DNA from: Paenibacillus lignilyticus
GTDB lineage: Bacteria > Bacillota > Bacilli > Paenibacillales > Paenibacillaceae
Direction: 5' to 3'
Assembly (NCBI RefSeq): GCF_017942085.1
Contig: NZ_JAGKSP010000034.1
Span: forward strand, 1 to 35,261
DNA length: 35,261 nucleotides
The notes beneath the pieces are model-generated. The model was not told the DNA's origin and searched no databases. It saw only the letters and a list, made by a program, of their open reading frames with translations. Each line of letters opens with the position of its first letter. Positions within the stretch are counted from its first letter, which is position 1. The translations under genes were made by a program, and so were the position numbers. This document shows positions 1-7,623 of the stretch, one piece after another.

Positions 1-338
1 TGGGCCGTGTCTCAGTCCCAGTGTGGCCGATCACCCTCTCAGGTCGGCTATGCATCGTCGCCTTGGTGAGCCGTTACCCCACCAACTAGCTAATGCACCG
101 CAGGCCCATCTGTAAGTGACAGCTTGCGCCGTCTTTCCCAATTCAGCCATGCAGCCGAATTGCATATCCGGTATTAGCATTCGTTTCCGAATGTTATCCC
201 GGTCTTACAGGCAGGTTGCCTACGTGTTACTCACCCGTCCGCCGCTAAGCTATCCCCGAAGGAATAACTCCGCTCGACTTGCATGTATTAGGCACGCCGC
301 CAGCGTTCGTCCTGAGCCAGGATCAAACTCTCCATAAA
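1..338 (-). rRNA. rrs: 16S ribosomal RNA, 5' part (runs off left edge)
   Basis: The minus strand starts with the universal 16S 5' segment: the reverse complement of 312-331 is the classic 27F primer site. Conserved helices follow, down to the ACTGAGACACGGCCCA region at the left edge. About the first 335 of roughly 1550 nucleotides are present. The V1-V2 sequence resembles Paenibacillus and relatives, judged from memory. The exact 5' end (about 336-338) is estimated by homology. The gene lies downstream of and co-directional with lysS, as in B. subtilis. Confidence 0.97.
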
Positions 339-442
339 AGTGGTCCGAAGACCGTTTATGAATTCGCTTGTTAGCTCATTCAAAATACTAGCTTGCAGAA
401 CGTTAATTCTGCGATTTATGACCATTTGACTGGTCGCTCATT

Positions 443-462
443 GTTCAGTTTTCAAAGAACAA
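443..462 (-). promoter_or_regulatory. rRNA leader boxA antitermination element
   Basis: The minus strand carries TTGTTCTTTGAAAACTGAAC, the boxA-type motif usual in Bacillales rRNA leaders. It sits about 105 bases upstream of the 16S 5' end, between the promoter and the mature rRNA. It is known to recruit the Nus antitermination complex. The site is inferred from the motif and its position. Confidence 0.8.
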
Positions 463-513
463 ATACTTCATGTTTTGTTGCTCATTCGCCCGTGTCTCAG
501 CGGCGACTTGATT

Positions 514-543
514 AATATATCATAGCCCATAACTACATTGCAA
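514..543 (-). promoter_or_regulatory. rRNA operon promoter (sigma-A type)
   Basis: On the minus strand a -35 box TTGCAA (538-543) is followed after 18 bp by a -10 box TATATT (514-519). An A-rich stretch lies just upstream (545-570) and could act as an UP element. It lies between the lysS terminator and the boxA leader, where an rrn promoter belongs. The last three bases of the -10 could be shifted by one register. Confidence 0.65.
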
Positions 544-600
544 CCCTTTTTTTAAACTTTTTTCAATTTCTTTTTGGAACCCTATTCCCTCGAACATCAC

Positions 601-640
601 CATAAAGAAAACCGCCAAGGCTGCTAACTCCTTGGCGGTT
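601..640 (-). terminator. Rho-independent terminator of lysS
   Basis: A perfect 11-bp stem (610-620 pairing with 630-640, arm AACCGCCAAGG) with a 9-base loop is followed on the minus strand by TTTTCTTT. It lies 14 bases past the lysS stop codon and separates lysS from the rRNA promoter. Confidence 0.92.
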
Positions 641-653
641 CCGTAGGTATGAA

Positions 654-2162
654 TTATTCGCCCGCACGTTCACGCATAAGCGGGAACAACAGTACGTCTC
701 TTATAGAAGGTGCATCTGTCAGCAGCATAACGAGGCGGTCAATCCCGATACCAAGACCACCGGTAGGCGGCATGCCGTATTCCAGCGCGCGGATGAAGTC
801 CTCATCCATTTCATGCGCTTCGTCGTTGCCTTGCTCTTTCTCCAGCAGCTGCGACTCAAAGCGTTGACGTTGATCGATTGGATCATTCAACTCCGTAAAG
901 GCATTCGCGTGCTCACGCGCCACGATAAACAGTTCGAAACGATCCGTGAAACGTGGATCGAGATCGTTCTTCTTCGCAAGCGGGGAGATCGCTACCGGAT
1001 GACCGGTTACAAATGTAGGCTGAATCAACGTATGCTCACAGAACTCTTCGAAGAACGCGTTAAGGATATGACCGAATGTCATATGCGGTTCAACCTTCAC
1101 ATTGTGCGTTTTGGCATGTGCATGCGCTTCTTCGTCTGTCATTTGCTGACCGAAGTCGACACCTGTCACTTCTTTGACCAAATCAACCATCGACACGCGG
1201 CGCCAAGCCGGCGTCAGATCCACCTCAGTACCCTGATACATAATCTTCGTGGTACCCAGCACTTCTTGCGCGATATGCGCAATAACCGCCTCTGTCAGGG
1301 CCATAATATCTTTATAATCGGCATAGGCCTCATAAAGCTCGATCATTGTAAATTCAGGGTTATGGCGTGTCGAAATGCCTTCGTTCCGGTAAACGCGGCC
1401 GATTTCGTACACTTTCTCCATGCCGCCGACAATTAGACGCTTCAGATGAAGCTCAATTGCGATACGCATGTAAAGCTGCATGTCCAGCGCATTGTGATGA
1501 GTGATGAACGGACGTGCCGCAGCACCGCCGGCAATGGAATGCAGGGTTGGCGTTTCCACTTCCAAGTAACCCTGCGCATCCAGGTAACGACGCATGGATT
1601 GAATAATACGGGAGCGCAAGATAAACGTTTGCTGTACTTCCGGATTCACGATCAAATCCACATAACGCTGACGGTAACGCAGCTCAACGTCTTTGAGGCC
1701 GTGATATTTCTCCGGAAGCGGCAGAAGCGATTTGGATAGCACCGTAATTTCTTTTGCTTTAATAGAGGTTTCGCCTGTGTTTGTTTTGAAGACAACCCCG
1801 CGAACGCCAATAATATCGCCAAGATCCAGAAGATCGAATGCTTGATACTGAGCTTCCTCGACGGTATCTTTGCGCGCGTATATTTGGATTTTGCCGCTTA
1901 AATCTTGAATATGTGCAAAGCTCGCTTTGCCCATTCCGCGTTTCTGCATGATGCGGCCCGCAACGGTAACCTCGACAGCCTGAGCTTCGAGATCTTCCTT
2001 GCTTACCTCTTCGTACGTATCTACGATGTTCTTAGCATGATGAGTCCGTTCAAATTTGCCGCCGAAAGGGTCAATGCCCAATCCGCGGAGCTCGTCCAGC
2101 TTGTCTCTGCGAATTTGCAGAAGCTCGCTTAATTCTTGTTCTTGCGTTCCTTGCTCCACCAC
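654..2162 (-). CDS. lysS: Lysyl-tRNA synthetase, class II
   Basis: Charges tRNA-Lys with lysine in the cytoplasm, using ATP. The 502-residue protein has the usual class II LysRS length. An N-terminal OB-fold anticodon-binding domain covers about residues 65-145. Motif 1 is near 183-205, motif 2 includes R259-N-E-G and H267-N-P-E-F-T, and motif 3 (GLGIGIDRL) lies at about 469-477. The start is a GTG preceded by AAGGAGA at good spacing. It follows greA across a terminator of about 140 bp and ends at a strong terminator before the rRNA operon. I see no T-box leader or clear dedicated promoter, so readthrough from greA is possible. The lysS-rrn arrangement matches B. subtilis. Confidence 0.98.
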   Translation of the reverse strand: MVEQGTQEQELSELLQIRRDKLDELRGLGIDPFGGKFERTHHAKNIVDTYEEVSKEDLEAQAVEVTVAGRIMQKRGMGKASFAHIQDLSGKIQIYARKDTVEEAQYQAFDLLDLGDIIGVRGVVFKTNTGETSIKAKEITVLSKSLLPLPEKYHGLKDVELRYRQRYVDLIVNPEVQQTFILRSRIIQSMRRYLDAQGYLEVETPTLHSIAGGAAARPFITHHNALDMQLYMRIAIELHLKRLIVGGMEKVYEIGRVYRNEGISTRHNPEFTMIELYEAYADYKDIMALTEAVIAHIAQEVLGTTKIMYQGTEVDLTPAWRRVSMVDLVKEVTGVDFGQQMTDEEAHAHAKTHNVKVEPHMTFGHILNAFFEEFCEHTLIQPTFVTGHPVAISPLAKKNDLDPRFTDRFELFIVAREHANAFTELNDPIDQRQRFESQLLEKEQGNDEAHEMDEDFIRALEYGMPPTGGLGIGIDRLVMLLTDAPSIRDVLLFPLMRERAGE

Positions 2163-2260
2163 GATTCATCTCCTTGTTGTACCAGAAAGGCAGGACGGTT
2201 CAGTCGCTGCCCTATGAGCCCGACCAGTGCAAAGCAGCAGATTCCTGCTCCACAATGATG

Positions 2261-2285
2261 AAAAAAGCTTCCTCAAGGAAGCTTT
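2261..2285 (-). terminator. Rho-independent terminator of greA
   Basis: A perfect 9-bp stem (2264-2272 with 2277-2285, arm AAAGCTTCC) closes a TCAA tetraloop in the plus reading and is followed on the minus strand by a run of T. It starts about 20 bases after the greA stop codon. Confidence 0.9.
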
Positions 2286-2304
2286 CTCAAAAGGCATGCC
2301 CGGT

Positions 2305-2781
2305 TTATTTTTTGATATCAACGATTTTATATTGAATGATGCCGGCTGGTACGCTTACTTCTACGATCGTGCCTTTGTTCTTACCAAGAATAGCTTTGCC
2401 AACCGGGCTTTCATTAGAAATTTTATTCTTAAGCGGATCGGACTCTGCAGTGCCCACAATCGCATATTCCATCGTATCACCGAATTCCAAATCTTCAACC
2501 GTTACAATGGAGCCGATGCTCACGGTATCGATATTGATTTCATCGTTATTGATAATACGGGCATTACGAAGCATTTTCTCAAGTGTGATAACCCGTCCTT
2601 CGATAAACGCCTGTTCGTTCTTGGCGTCCTCATACTCCGAGTTCTCACTGATATCGCCATAGCCGATAGCCACTTTGATCCGTTCAGCAACTTCACGACG
2701 TTTGACGGACTTCAAGTTTTCCAATTCATCTTCCAACTTCTTAAGCCCGTCTTGGGTAAGGATAATCTCTTTATCACTCAT
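2305..2781 (-). CDS. greA: Transcription elongation factor GreA
   Basis: GreA binds the RNA polymerase secondary channel and stimulates cleavage of backtracked transcripts. The product is 158 residues, the normal length. It has an N-terminal coiled coil (about residues 10-75, with the acidic tip segment YGDISENSEYEDAK) and a C-terminal FKBP-like domain containing SPVGKAILGK. The ATG has AGGAGA 8 bases upstream. The gene has its own consensus promoter (2927-2955) and its own terminator, so it forms a single-gene unit between dusB and lysS. Confidence 0.97.
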   Translation of the reverse strand: MSDKEIILTQDGLKKLEDELENLKSVKRREVAERIKVAIGYGDISENSEYEDAKNEQAFIEGRVITLEKMLRNARIINNDEINIDTVSIGSIVTVEDLEFGDTMEYAIVGTAESDPLKNKISNESPVGKAILGKNKGTIVEVSVPAGIIQYKIVDIKK

Positions 2782-2810
2782 GTTACAATTCTCCTGTCGT
2801 GTGGCATTTT

Positions 2811-2827
2811 TTCATACCGTGTATGAA
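2811..2827. repeat. Short palindrome in greA leader
   Basis: TTCATACCGTGTATGAA is a perfect 7-bp inverted repeat with a 3-base centre, about 30 bases upstream of the greA start and inside the predicted leader. On the minus strand it is followed by a short A run, not T, so it does not look like a terminator. It may be an operator or a small leader hairpin. Function unknown. Confidence 0.4.
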
Positions 2828-2926
2828 TCACTGTTACTTAATATATTACGCATCATGCCCTTGATGACACCGCGCAGGAATGAGAATTACCAGTCATAAA
2901 CCAGGCGGACGGTTTGTTATTGGAAG

Positions 2927-2955
2927 ATTATATTTCAAGTTCCCCTATATGTCAA
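2927..2955 (-). promoter_or_regulatory. Consensus sigma-A promoter of greA
   Basis: The minus strand shows TTGACA (2950-2955), a 17-bp spacer, and TATAAT (2927-2932): a perfect match to both hexamers. The predicted transcript has a leader of about 140 bases before the greA ATG. This is the strongest promoter by sequence in the window. Confidence 0.9.
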
Positions 2956-2996
2956 CGAAAGCCAATCAGCAAATGTAATCGCTTAACTCCACGAAA

Positions 2997-3028
2997 CGCA
3001 AAGGCGCTCGCTTGCGAGCTCCTTTGCG
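2997..3028 (-). terminator. Possible terminator hairpin after dusB
   Basis: CGCAAAGG (2997-3004) pairs with CCTTTGCG (3021-3028), and the inner bases GCTCGC also pair, giving a long stem with one mismatch. Only TTT follows on the minus strand, so termination may be weak. It lies just past the dusB stop and ends the folate/dusB unit ahead of the greA promoter. Confidence 0.5.
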
Positions 3029-3034
3029 CTTGGA

Positions 3035-4072
3035 TTAGTGATATACGGCTTCTTCCGGCGAAGTGGAAGGTGTGATGGATGCTGTTGGCTCTTCGCTCAG
3101 CGCGCCTAATGACTCGACATACTGGCCCAAAATCTGCACCATGTTGTCGCGTGTCGTTTCTTCCATGATGACATCTTTAACGCGTGCCGCCCCCGGGATC
3201 CCTTTGAGATACCATGCCAAATGCTTGCGCATCTCGCGAACGGCTGTTGACTCGCCTTTCAGCTTAACAAGACGATCCATATGCAAAATGGCGACGTCCA
3301 GCTTCTCGCGCGGCGTTGGATCCGGAAGAAGCTCTCCCGACTGGAGATATTGGATCGTCCGATACAGCATCCACGGATTACCGAGTGCGCCGCGGCCAAT
3401 CATGACGCCATCGCAGCCGGTATGGTCAAGCATTTTGCGTGCGTCCTCCGGGGAGAACACGTCGCCATTACCAATAACGGGAATGGATACGGATTGCTTA
3501 ACATCCTTTATAATATCCCAATTGGCCTTACCGGTATACAATTGCTCCCTTGTACGGCCATGAACGCTGACTGCTTTGCCGCCCGCTCGCTCAACGGCTT
3601 GTGCATTCTCAACGGCAAATACATGCTCGCTGTCCCAACCGATCCGCATTTTCACCGTTACCGGTTTATCGACAGCTTCGACAACAGCCGACACCATTTC
3701 ATAGATTTTGTTGGAGTCGAGCAGCCATCTGGCACCTGCGTCGCATTTTGTGACTTTAGGCACAGGGCAGCCCATATTGATGTCGATAATATCGGCGTTC
3801 GTTTGCTTGTCGACAACTTTGGCTGCCTCCACCAGCGATTCGCGGTCACCACCAAAAATTTGCAGACTAAGCGGCTTCTCCCGTTCATCTACATACAGCA
3901 TTTCCAGCGTACGCTTATTGCCGTGCAGGATGGCTTTGTCGCTGACCATTTCGGCGCATACCAGACCGGTGCCGAATTCTTTGGCTATCAGTCGGAATGC
4001 CGGGTTGCACACACCTGCCATCGGCGCCAGCACGACTTGGTTCTTCATCTCGATGTTTCCGATTTTAAGCAT
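3035..4072 (-). CDS. dusB: tRNA-dihydrouridine synthase
   Basis: An FMN-dependent enzyme that reduces uridine to dihydrouridine in tRNA D-loops. The TIM-barrel motifs are APMAGV (about residues 16-21), DINMGCP with the expected catalytic Cys102, KMRIGW near 141-146, and HGRTREQLYTG from 171. A phosphate-binding IGNGDV segment and GRGALGNPW follow. I chose the ATG at 4072, which has AAGGGAG upstream and starts directly with MLKIGN as in the family. A TTG further upstream at 4105 would add 11 residues. It closes the folate cluster behind yazB, as in B. subtilis. The segment after GCP reads KVTKCDAGARWLL. Confidence 0.95.
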   Translation of the reverse strand: MLKIGNIEMKNQVVLAPMAGVCNPAFRLIAKEFGTGLVCAEMVSDKAILHGNKRTLEMLYVDEREKPLSLQIFGGDRESLVEAAKVVDKQTNADIIDINMGCPVPKVTKCDAGARWLLDSNKIYEMVSAVVEAVDKPVTVKMRIGWDSEHVFAVENAQAVERAGGKAVSVHGRTREQLYTGKANWDIIKDVKQSVSIPVIGNGDVFSPEDARKMLDHTGCDGVMIGRGALGNPWMLYRTIQYLQSGELLPDPTPREKLDVAILHMDRLVKLKGESTAVREMRKHLAWYLKGIPGAARVKDVIMEETTRDNMVQILGQYVESLGALSEEPTASITPSTSPEEAVYH

Positions 4073-4127
4073 GGACGTCCAGACTCCCTTCTGAGTTAAA
4101 AACAATTAATCAAACCAGCGGTAACGC

Positions 4128-4337
4128 TCATTTAAAATCGGCGGTCAGTTCGCTGTAGCTGATACCGAGTGTTTCCGAAATTCGCTCCAGCAGCTTAGGA
4201 TCCGGCTTGCGCGTTCCACGCTCAAGCGATCCCAACACGGCAACAGAAACGCTAAGCTTGGCAGCCAGTTCCTGCTGCGTGTAGCCCTTTAGCTTTCGGA
4301 ATGCGCGGACGCGCCCGGCCAATTGATCGTATTCCAT
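4128..4337 (-). CDS. yazB: Small XRE-family helix-turn-helix protein (YazB-like)
   Basis: A 69-residue protein that is almost entirely one XRE/Cro-type helix-turn-helix domain. GYTQQELAAKLSVSVAVLGSLERG (residues 18-41) is the HTH core, followed by the typical PDPKLLERISETL helix. Its place between folK and dusB is the B. subtilis yazB position. Its start lies inside folK (49-bp overlap), so translation is probably coupled. The target is unknown. It could be a local regulator of the folate operon, but nothing in the sequence shows that. Confidence 0.88.
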   Translation of the reverse strand: MEYDQLAGRVRAFRKLKGYTQQELAAKLSVSVAVLGSLERGTRKPDPKLLERISETLGISYSELTADFK

Positions 4338-4876
4338 AGCGCGATTCCTTCCCCTCTGTCTTGTAGCGCTTGCTTTGCGATTTCTTTCACTTGCTTCTGC
4401 AATGAATGCTCCTCTGCCAGTACATCACTAAGAGGCACCAACACAAACGCACGCTCCATCATACGAGGATGCGGCAGTGTAAGCTCCTCTTCCGCAAGCG
4501 TAACACCTTCATATAAAAGCAAATCCAAATCGATGGTCCGTGGCCCCCAGCGAATATCACGCTTTCTCCCCAGCTGCTGCTCCATCGCGAGCATCGCATG
4601 CAAGAGATCATGTGGTTCAAGCGAGGTTCGCAGAGCGGCAGCCATATTCAGAAAAGCCGGCTGATCGGTATACCCGACCGGGTCGGTTTCGTAAATTGCC
4701 GAAGCGCGAACAACCGTAATGGCAGGATGGCTGTCCAGCAAATGAAGTGCGTCCCGGAGCTGCTGCTGACGATCGCCAACATTAGCGCCTAATGCAATAT
4801 AAGCTTCAGCCTCATGGGCCTGCGCGGTGAGATTCAGATCTTTAATGCCTTGCGGGCTGTTGGGTTCCATAGTCAT
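4289..4876 (-). CDS. folK: 6-hydroxymethyl-dihydropterin pyrophosphokinase
   Basis: Transfers pyrophosphate from ATP to 6-hydroxymethyl-7,8-dihydropterin, the step before dihydropteroate synthase. Recognisable motifs are YIALGANVGDR near residues 26-36, RWGPRTIDLDLLLYEG, and LPHPRMMERAFVLVPL, which carry the ATP and metal binding residues. At 195 residues it is longer than the usual 160-170 because of an N-terminal lead of about 25 residues and a C-terminal tail that overlaps yazB. Two ATGs (4876 and 4870) are possible. It overlaps folB by about 35 bp, so coupled translation is likely. Confidence 0.95.
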   Translation of the reverse strand: MTMEPNSPQGIKDLNLTAQAHEAEAYIALGANVGDRQQQLRDALHLLDSHPAITVVRASAIYETDPVGYTDQPAFLNMAAALRTSLEPHDLLHAMLAMEQQLGRKRDIRWGPRTIDLDLLLYEGVTLAEEELTLPHPRMMERAFVLVPLSDVLAEEHSLQKQVKEIAKQALQDRGEGIALWNTINWPGASAHSES

Positions 4877-5234
4877 CCCGCTTTCTGCAAAGTTCCACCG
4901 TCACGCCGTCGAAAAAGATTTCAAATGGCGGGTTCGGCTTCGTTACGGACACCGTCACTTCATTTACACTAGTATAAGCGTCGAGGACGGCTGATGCAAC
5001 GTGACCCGCGAGCGCCTCAATCAGTTTAAACGGCGGTCCTTCAACAATGGACTTCACCCGTGCATGAATTTCGGCATAGTTAATCGTATGTTCAAGGTCG
5101 TCGGTTCTGGCAGCCTGAGATAAGTCCATCTGAAGGGACAAATCGACATAGAATTGCTGGCCGAGCCTGTTTTCTTCCGGAAAAACCCCGTGAAATCCGA
5201 AGAACCGCATCCCTTTTAAGGTCATTTTGTCCAT
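4842..5234 (-). CDS. folB: Dihydroneopterin aldolase
   Basis: Cleaves 7,8-dihydroneopterin to 6-hydroxymethyl-dihydropterin and glycolaldehyde. The family signatures are FFGFHGVFPEENRLGQQFYVDL near the N terminus, TINYAEIH in the middle, and EALAGHVASAVLDAY. I chose the ATG at 5234, preceded by TGGGGA, over an upstream start at 5258; it gives 130 residues beginning MDKMTLKG. The gene follows folP by about 30 bp and runs into folK. Confidence 0.95.
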   Translation of the reverse strand: MDKMTLKGMRFFGFHGVFPEENRLGQQFYVDLSLQMDLSQAARTDDLEHTINYAEIHARVKSIVEGPPFKLIEALAGHVASAVLDAYTSVNEVTVSVTKPNPPFEIFFDGVTVELCRKRDDYGTQQPARH

Positions 5235-5266
5235 GTTGCATTCCCCATTCTTCGACAATTTTCTTT

Positions 5267-6151
5267 CTATATCGACTTCGTGCGCGGATAGACAATGGCG
5301 TCGCTCATTAATGCGGTCTGCTTATTCTCGCGAATATCGTGCACGCGGACGATCTGACAGCCCTGCATAATACCAAGCGCGGTCGTGGCCGCCGTTCCAA
5401 ACGTAATTTCATTCGAATTTAATTGCAGCACATCGCGGATAAACTTCTTGCGCGAGGTGCCAAGCAGCACCGGGTAACCTTCGGCCACTACTTGATCAAG
5501 CTTACTCATTAGCGCGAGATTATCCTCATAGGTCTTAGCAAATCCTATCCCCGGATCGAGCCAGATCAACTCTTCCGACACGCCTGCGTTCCTCGCTATT
5601 GCGATGCTTTCGCGCAAATCAGCTACGACGTCAGCGACCAAATCGGAATAGTCTCTCGCGTGCCGATTATGACTGATAATGACGGGACAGCAGTGCGCCG
5701 CAGCAACTTCAGCCATTCGCGCCTCACCTTTAAGTCCCCATATATCGTTGATGATATGGGCTCCCGCCCGCAACGCCTGATCTGCTGTCTCGGCTTTATA
5801 AGTATCGATAGAGAGCGGAATGGTCGGCAGTGCTGCTCGAATCGCCTTAATGACGGGGATGACCCGCTTCAGCTCCTCCTCTAATGGCACAGGCTCGAAT
5901 CCGGGTCGAGTCGATTCGCCGCCGATATCAATGATATCCGCGCCATCTGCAACCATTTGCTCGGCATGGCGAACAGCTGCCTCTACTTCGTTGTAGCGTC
6001 CCCCATCAGAGAAGGAATCCGGAGTCATATTCAAAATACCCATAATGAGAGTTCGTGTACCAAGTGTAAGTTTCACGCTGCCGTCTGCAAGATCGTAGCT
6101 CCGCCGGAAAGGCCACTGTTTCACGGTGTCTTCTGTTATACATGCTTTCAT
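5267..6151 (-). CDS. folP: Dihydropteroate synthase
   Basis: Condenses 4-aminobenzoate with dihydropterin pyrophosphate to form dihydropteroate; it is the sulfonamide target. The TIM barrel carries ILNMTPDSFSDGG (residues 39-51), IGGESTRPG (76-84), GTSRKKF (231-237) and RVHD (269-272), the substrate and pterin sites. The 294-residue length is normal. Its start overlaps the pabC stop by 4 bp. It belongs to the operon pabB-pabA-pabC-folP-folB-folK-yazB-dusB. Confidence 0.97.
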   Translation of the reverse strand: MKACITEDTVKQWPFRRSYDLADGSVKLTLGTRTLIMGILNMTPDSFSDGGRYNEVEAAVRHAEQMVADGADIIDIGGESTRPGFEPVPLEEELKRVIPVIKAIRAALPTIPLSIDTYKAETADQALRAGAHIINDIWGLKGEARMAEVAAAHCCPVIISHNRHARDYSDLVADVVADLRESIAIARNAGVSEELIWLDPGIGFAKTYEDNLALMSKLDQVVAEGYPVLLGTSRKKFIRDVLQLNSNEITFGTAATTALGIMQGCQIVRVHDIRENKQTALMSDAIVYPRTKSI

Positions 6152-7026
6152 GACTTCGTATCCTCCCGATAGGCAGCCAGCAGCTTCAATGTCATGGAGC
6201 CGGCTTGTCCGCTCCCGACCTCGGTGCTGCGGCCTTCTTCATCTCTTAGGGCAGAAACAGGTACAAGCTCTTGAATCGAGTTGGTTACCCATACTTCTTC
6301 CGCCTCCAGCAGCTCTGTCCACGTATAAAATCCTTCTTCCACGGCTAGTCCCGCTTCCCGAGCCAGCTCGATCACGCGCTGCCGCGTAATGCCCGGCAAG
6401 ATTCCGGTCTCTATCGCAGGCGTGAATACCCGACCTGCGCGAGCGAAGAACAGATTGCTGACAATGCCTTCGGACAGCCAGCCTTCCCGCGTCAGCATAA
6501 GCCCTTCTGCTCCCGGAGCAACGCCGGCAGTCGCCGCCAATTCCCGCTTTGCAATTATATTATTCATATAATGCAGCGATTTCAAACGCACTTCGCCTTC
6601 CGGGGTATTCCTCCGAGTCCGCAGCAACGCGAGCTCGCGGCCAATTCGGTAAAGCGCTTCGTTAGGAGCAGGCAGTGCTTTCACGAGCAGCAGCACATTG
6701 GGCGCTTCATAGTCGCCCGAGGGCAGACCGAGCACACCTTCCCCTGCGGTAACCGTCAGTCGAACATACGCTTCTTCCAGCTCGTTAGCGGCCATCAGCT
6801 CGCGGAGCCAGTTCGTCAGTTCGCTTTGATCCGGCTTGTACCGGACGCCGATTGATTCACATCCGGCCGCCAATCGCTTCAAGTGCCGCTCCAGCAAATA
6901 CGGCTTACCGCCGCCATAGGTGCGAAAGGTCTCGAAGAGACCCATTCCATATAAAAAACCGTGATCGTATACCGAGATCACGGCCTCTTCCTGTAGCTTG
7001 ATGCTGCCATTCCATCCAATCTTCAT
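6148..7026 (-). CDS. pabC: Aminodeoxychorismate lyase
   Basis: A fold-type IV PLP enzyme that converts 4-amino-4-deoxychorismate to 4-aminobenzoate and pyruvate. Evidence is the N-terminal DHGFLYGMGLFETFR (21-35), the PLP lysine in RLKSLHYMNN (Lys149), and LSEGIVSNLFF. Length is 292 residues. Branched-chain and D-amino acid transaminases share the fold, but tight coupling with pabA and folP (4-bp overlaps on both sides) supports the lyase role. Confidence 0.93.
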   Translation of the reverse strand: MKIGWNGSIKLQEEAVISVYDHGFLYGMGLFETFRTYGGGKPYLLERHLKRLAAGCESIGVRYKPDQSELTNWLRELMAANELEEAYVRLTVTAGEGVLGLPSGDYEAPNVLLLVKALPAPNEALYRIGRELALLRTRRNTPEGEVRLKSLHYMNNIIAKRELAATAGVAPGAEGLMLTREGWLSEGIVSNLFFARAGRVFTPAIETGILPGITRQRVIELAREAGLAVEEGFYTWTELLEAEEVWVTNSIQELVPVSALRDEEGRSTEVGSGQAGSMTLKLLAAYREDTKS

Positions 7027-7604
7027 CGTACCGCGCCTGCCCGCATGTTCAGGAAATTACGAAGCAGCTTCAGTCCGTTCTCGGTGATGATCGACTCCGG
7101 ATGGAATTGAACGCCTTCAATGAGATACTCTTTGTGACGCAGTCCCATGATCTCGCCTTCTTCCGTCTCCGCGCTGATTTCCAGGCACTCCGGAAGCGTC
7201 TCTTTCTTCACGATCAAGGAATGATAACGCGTCGCCGTATATGGGGAAGGAATACCTTCGAATATCGTGCGGCCGTCGTGATGAATCTGCGAGGTTTTGC
7301 CATGCATCAGCTTCTCTGCACGAACAACGTCTCCTCCGAATGCTTGTCCGATCGCTTGATGGCCCAGACATACGCCGAAGATCGGAATGACTCCCTTAAA
7401 ACGCTCAATAAGAGCAAGGCTGATTCCCGCTTCGTTCGGACTGCACGGTCCCGGCGAAATCAGAATATGATCCGGCGCAAGGGCCGCAATATCCTCCAGC
7501 CCGATCTCGTCATTGCGTTTCACGACGATCTCCTCGCCCAGCTCTCCCAAGTACTGAACCAAATTGTACGTAAATGAGTCGTAGTTATCGATGACCAATA
7601 TCAT
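7023..7604 (-). CDS. pabA: Glutamine amidotransferase subunit of aminodeoxychorismate/anthranilate synthase
   Basis: Hydrolyses glutamine and passes ammonia to PabB. The class I amidotransferase triad is visible: Cys79 in GVCLGHQAIG and the C-terminal FHPESI (His and Glu). N-terminal DNYDSFTYNLVQYLGELG and the oxyanion segment ISPGPCSPNEAG also fit. The 193 residues match the family. In B. subtilis the equivalent protein serves both folate and tryptophan synthesis. No trp genes are in this window, so dual use is possible but not shown. Confidence 0.95.
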   Translation of the reverse strand: MILVIDNYDSFTYNLVQYLGELGEEIVVKRNDEIGLEDIAALAPDHILISPGPCSPNEAGISLALIERFKGVIPIFGVCLGHQAIGQAFGGDVVRAEKLMHGKTSQIHHDGRTIFEGIPSPYTATRYHSLIVKKETLPECLEISAETEEGEIMGLRHKEYLIEGVQFHPESIITENGLKLLRNFLNMRAGAVR

Positions 7605-7623
7605 TTGCGTTTCCCCCTTTGGA

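Noticed and set aside
2163..2304. T-box or lysine riboswitch upstream of lysS
   Set aside because: Only about 140 bp, mostly the greA terminator; no specifier loop, antiterminator or L-box elements.
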